Assembly: GCA_963706875.1 (NCBI GenBank)
Contig: CAVPNW010000004.1
Coordinates: 62,001 to 126,000 of the forward strand
Length of the DNA stretch: 64,000 nucleotides
From: Prado023 sp963706875
GTDB lineage: Bacteria > Actinomycetota > Actinomycetes > S36-B12 > CAIYMF01
Direction of reading: 5' to 3'
Notes under the pieces: model-generated
What the model was told of the DNA's origin: nothing
The model's database searches: none
The model's input: the letters and a program-made list of their open reading frames with translations, nothing else
Shown here: piece after piece, positions 61,239 to 64,000 of the stretch
Layout of the letters: every line of letters starts with the position of its first letter
How positions within the stretch are numbered: the stretch's first letter is position 1
Translations under genes and position numbers: made by a program

Positions 61239-62093
61239 CTACTCGGTCTGGGTGATCGACCTGGCGGCGTCGAGCACGAGCTGGTAGGAATCCGAGGTGA
61301 CGGCCAGGTCGCCGACGAACGGGCTGTCGTAGGCGGCGATCAGGACCACGACCATGCCGATGATCGTCGCGAGCAACCCCACCAGGATCAGGTGCAGGCG
61401 GGCGTCGCCCACGACGAAGAGGTAGGACGAGCCCAGCGCGATGGCTGCCCCCACCAGCACGAAGGACCACATCGCGATCGAGAGGTGCCCACCGACCGCG
61501 TCCAGCCGCAGGCGGCGCAGCTCGATCATCTCGCGGAACGTGTCCAGGGCCTGGGCGTGCACGGCTTCCATCCCCGGTGACGTCGGCTCGTAGGAGCCCA
61601 GCATGGACTGGATGTCGGTGATCACCGTCGTGCCGCCCTCGGGCACCTCGCCACGTGCTTGCGCCGGCCAAGCCTCCTCGACGATGAAGGCCGTGTACTC
61701 CACGAGGTCCTTCTGCAGTTCGTCGCGGACGTCCTCGGGGAAGAGCAGGCTCTCCCGGTAGAGCGTGGCGATCGTCGCCGCCTCCTGCGAGCTCTGCTCG
61801 GAGATGCTGCTGTGCTGCTCCCAGGTGCTCACCGCCACCAGGGCGATGGCCAGGGCGTAGAAGACCAGGATCGCCTGCACCATGGCGCCGCCGAACTCCG
61901 CGTCGTGCTGCCCGATGTTCAGCCGGGGGAGCAGCCAGCGCCGGGCGGCGAGCAGGCCAAGGGCGGCGAACCCGACGAACACGACGATGATGAGGATGGT
62001 GAGCAGCCAGATCGGCAGGCTCAGCACGGTGGTCGACAAGGGGGCCTCCGGGCTTCGTCGGGTGCTGGAGCGCAGGGCGGAATCCTGCCTCAT
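61239..62093 (-). CDS. DUF4239 membrane protein (bestrophin-like)
   Basis: 284 residues. Two N-terminal helices (IWLLTILIIVVFVGFAALGL, MVQAILVFYALAIALVAVST) and two C-terminal ones (MWSFVLVGAAIALGSSYLFV, ILVGLLATIIGMVVVLIAAY) flank a helical soluble part, the DUF4239 layout. ATG 62093 has AGGG 5 bases upstream; TTG 62039 after GGAGG is an alternative start. Function unknown; a channel is suggested for some relatives. Confidence 0.82.
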   Translation of the reverse strand: MRQDSALRSSTRRSPEAPLSTTVLSLPIWLLTILIIVVFVGFAALGLLAARRWLLPRLNIGQHDAEFGGAMVQAILVFYALAIALVAVSTWEQHSSISEQSSQEAATIATLYRESLLFPEDVRDELQKDLVEYTAFIVEEAWPAQARGEVPEGGTTVITDIQSMLGSYEPTSPGMEAVHAQALDTFREMIELRRLRLDAVGGHLSIAMWSFVLVGAAIALGSSYLFVVGDARLHLILVGLLATIIGMVVVLIAAYDSPFVGDLAVTSDSYQLVLDAARSITQTE

Positions 62094-62130
62094 GGCAACC
62101 CTGCCACATCAGCGATCGAGGCGGCGGGTC

Positions 62131-63157
62131 TCACAGGTAGCGGCGCCCGCCGGCGAACTCGCGGGCCCAGATCCCCTTCGTGATCGACGAGACCTGCACC
62201 GGCTGGCCGGTGCGCGGGGAGTGGATCATGCGGCCGCGGCCGGCGTAGATGCCCACGTGGTGGATCGCTCCGGACCTGGTGCGGAAGAAGACGAGGTCGC
62301 CCTTGCGCAGGTCCCGGACACGGGTCACAGGAGTGCCTGCCGCGGACTGCGGCGTCGCGTCGCGGGGGATCGTGACCCCGAGCTGGGCGTACACCAGGTG
62401 GGTCAGGCCGGAGCAGTCGAACCCGAAGCCGGATGTACCGCCCCACAGGTAGGGCAGACCCAGGAACTTGCGCGCCTCGGAGACGACGGCCGACCCGGTC
62501 GGGGTGCGGGTCGCCGACCCGGGATCGACCAGGGCCGTCGACCGCGCGGGCAGCCACAACCTCCGACCGTCCGGGATGCTCACCTCGACGACTCCCTCGG
62601 TCGTGCTCGCGACCGGGAGCCGGGTTCCGTAGGAGAGTCTGATGACACGCGAGGTAAGGGCCTGGTCGGCGTGTGCCCAGGCTGATCGACGTGTCACCAC
62701 CGCTTCCCGGGGAGTCGAGGCTGTCTGCGTCGGTGCCGACCCTGCGGGGGATGCCACGAGTTGGGCAGTCGGGATCCAGCCCGGGTACCCGTCCGCTGAC
62801 TTCGGGCTCGGCTGGCCGGGCAGGGCCACCCATTGACCACGCTCCGCGTTCCTCCACGACCAGCACTGGCTGCCCGAACAGGGCCTGGCTCTCGACCCGG
62901 CCATTGAGGCCGCGGCGACCGGCTGTGGTCAATCCGCTGAGCCAGCCGGCGGGGTCCGCTGGGGCGCCGATCGCGAGGACATCGAGGGGGCGCGGGGATT
63001 CGGGGGAGGCCCAGAGCGTGGCCACCGAGACTGCGATGCGGGATTGGACCGCCGGTGTGTCGGCGCTCCCCGAGCCGGCGGCGGGCGCTGCCACCGCGGC
63101 CGCGGCCAGGGCGCTCGTGATCGATGCGATGATCAGTGTCCGCAGCCCCGAGGTCAT
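62131..63157 (-). CDS. Secreted NlpC/P60 cell-wall peptidase, frameshifted near 62845
   Basis: The signal peptide is clear from ATG 63157 (LIIASITSALAAAAVAAPAA), with TACAGT 7 bases before the start (leaderless pattern). SH3-like domains follow (RGLNGRVESQALFGQPVLVV). Near 62845 the frame changes, and a second frame continues GQWVALPGQPSP, then the NlpC/P60 domain: catalytic Cys in GFGFDCSGLTHLVY and His in IHHVGIYAGRGRMIHSPRTG. It cleaves peptide cross-links in peptidoglycan. The catalytic part is complete; one indel would join both frames into about 340 residues. Confidence 0.83.
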
Positions 63158-63342
63158 GGTCGGAACTGTAGGGCGGCCTGAGCCGATTGCTGCGGAGGTC
63201 GAACGCGACGCACCTCAGCCTGGGCTCCGTGCGCGAATGTGCGCCGCCTCACACGAACCCGACGTTTCGGGCACGTATGCATGGGCATGCAGGGGGTGTT
63301 CGGTCCGCGCGCGCGGACCCGGTCCCAGCCACGGAGTCGACC

Positions 63343-63726
63343 ATGTCCACGCCCCATGCCAGCAGTCCGCAGACCGCCCTCGCCGACGTCGAGCAGCGGA
63401 TCGTCGCCGCGGCCAAGGAGCGCGAGGAGTCGGCCACCGAGTCCGGGTCGCAGGCGCGGACAGACCGCGACAGTAGGCCTGACCCTCAGACCAGGCCGCT
63501 CGTGTACGCGACGATCACCGCCTGCGTGCGGTCGCGGACCTGGAGCTTGGCCAGGACGTTGCTCACGTGCGTCTTGGCCGTGGCCTCGCTGACGACCAGG
63601 ACCTGGGCAATCTCGATGTTGGTCATCCCGTGGGCCAGATGGACCAGCACCTCGCGCTCGCGGTCCGTCAGGCGCGCGAGTGCGGCCGCTGCTTCGGGAT
63701 CGGGACCGCTGCGGCCGGCGACATGA
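63343..63726 (+). CDS. Doubtful small ORF with a coding-like start
   Basis: ATG 63343 has GGAG 6 bases upstream, and the first 42 codons have high G/C third positions (SPQTALADVEQRIVAAAKER EESATESGSQA). After about 63470 the frame runs antisense to the response regulator and loses coding character. It could be a truncated gene or one with a frameshift and an early stop near 63478. Family not recognised. Confidence 0.3.
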   Translation: MSTPHASSPQTALADVEQRIVAAAKEREESATESGSQARTDRDSRPDPQTRPLVYATITACVRSRTWSLARTLLTCVLAVASLTTRTWAISMLVIPWARWTSTSRSRSVRRASAAAASGSGPLRPAT

Positions 63727-64000
63727 TCCATCAGCCCCCGGGCCGCGCGCGGTGCCAGGACGGCGTCCCCGGCGGCTGCGCTGCGGATCCCGGCGACCAG
63801 GTCGTCGGCGTCGCCGTCCTTGAGGAGGAACCCGGAGGCTCCGGCGCGTACCGCGGCCAGGACGTACTCGTCGAGGTCGAACGTCGTCAGGACGACCACC
63901 GCAGGTGGGACGGGGCAGGGATCGAACCTGCCGCGTCGCCTCGACCCCGTCCATGACGGGCATGCGGATGTCCATCAGGACGACATCAGGTTCCAGGCTC
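63486..64000 (-). CDS. NarL/FixJ-type response regulator, cut by window edge, frameshifted near 63920
   Basis: The receiver domain is partly present (EPDVVLMDIRMPVMDGVEAT with the phosphorylatable Asp in LMD), then near 63920 the frame changes and continues PPAVVVLTTFDLDEYVLAAV and AGASGFLLKDGDADDL. The LuxR HTH is intact (RLTDREREVLVHLAHGMTNI, VVSEATAKTHVSNVLAKLQV). The N-terminus lies beyond 64000, where a sensor kinase gene is likely. One indel would restore the frame. Confidence 0.85.

Overview
The window looks like a chromosomal piece of a high-GC actinobacterium. Codons end almost always in G or C, GTG starts are common, and many genes appear to start without a leader, with a -10 box 6-7 bases before the start codon. 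The gene families also fit: DrrA/DrrB-type ABC exporter, DUF4097, large LuxR regulators with ATPase modules, DUF4239, NlpC/P60. No rRNA, tRNA, CRISPR array, insertion sequence or prophage was seen. A genus cannot be named from the sequence alone.

Layout. 0-4.2 kb: start of an acyl-CoA synthetase (cut by the window edge), a TetR-ACT-GNAT fusion protein, a Fic protein and a metallophosphoesterase. 4.6-7.6 kb: a TetR regulator divergent from a quinone-oxidoreductase-like gene with a 7-bp-periodic operator between them, then a DCC thiol-disulfide protein behind a CsoR-like palindrome. 8-9.3 kb: secreted glycoside-hydrolase-like protein. 9.7-13.3 kb: a ribbon-helix-helix/DUF4097/DrrA/DrrB operon with several frameshifts. 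13.5-16.2 kb: LuxR/GAF regulator and a MazE/MazF-like toxin-antitoxin pair. 16.4-22.8 kb: glycosyltransferase, a membrane protein with internal repeats, a large LuxR-ATPase regulator and a cobalamin-binding protein. 23.7-31.3 kb: PadR-controlled membrane genes, PAP2 phosphatase, lipoprotein hydrolase and a second large LuxR-ATPase regulator. 31.4-35.5 kb: acyl-CoA dehydrogenase, CorA-like transporter, cytidylate-kinase-like protein and remnants.

35.7-43.8 kb: a complete, tightly overlapping V/A-type ATPase operon (order stalk H/G, C, I, K, F, E, A, B, D) ending in a universal stress protein. It is the best-defined multi-gene machine here. 43.9-55.5 kb is mostly metabolic: thioesterase, PLP decarboxylase with DUF309, GH3 glycosidase, MFS transporter with MarR, crotonase, DoxX, nitronate monooxygenase, SRPBCC protein and aldehyde dehydrogenase.

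55.6-61.2 kb contains what I consider the most interesting unit. Three near-identical GTAAT(N2)(A/C)TTAC palindromes lie in promoters with the same architecture. One precedes a leaderless MarR gene, one precedes a saccharopine-dehydrogenase-like gene (after a 12-codon leader ORF), and one lies upstream of a membrane alpha/beta hydrolase. Inside this unit is a SagB-type nitroreductase fused to a two-helix, two-histidine membrane domain, and MarR is followed by two overlapping membrane/unknown genes. This looks like a small uncharacterised MarR regulon. 61.2-64 kb: DUF4239 membrane protein, NlpC/P60 peptidase and the end of a NarL-type response regulator (cut by the window edge).

At least eight otherwise well-conserved genes carry apparent frameshifts, one at a G6 run. 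Because housekeeping-like genes are affected too, indel errors in the assembly are at least as likely as gene decay. Affected entries are marked.
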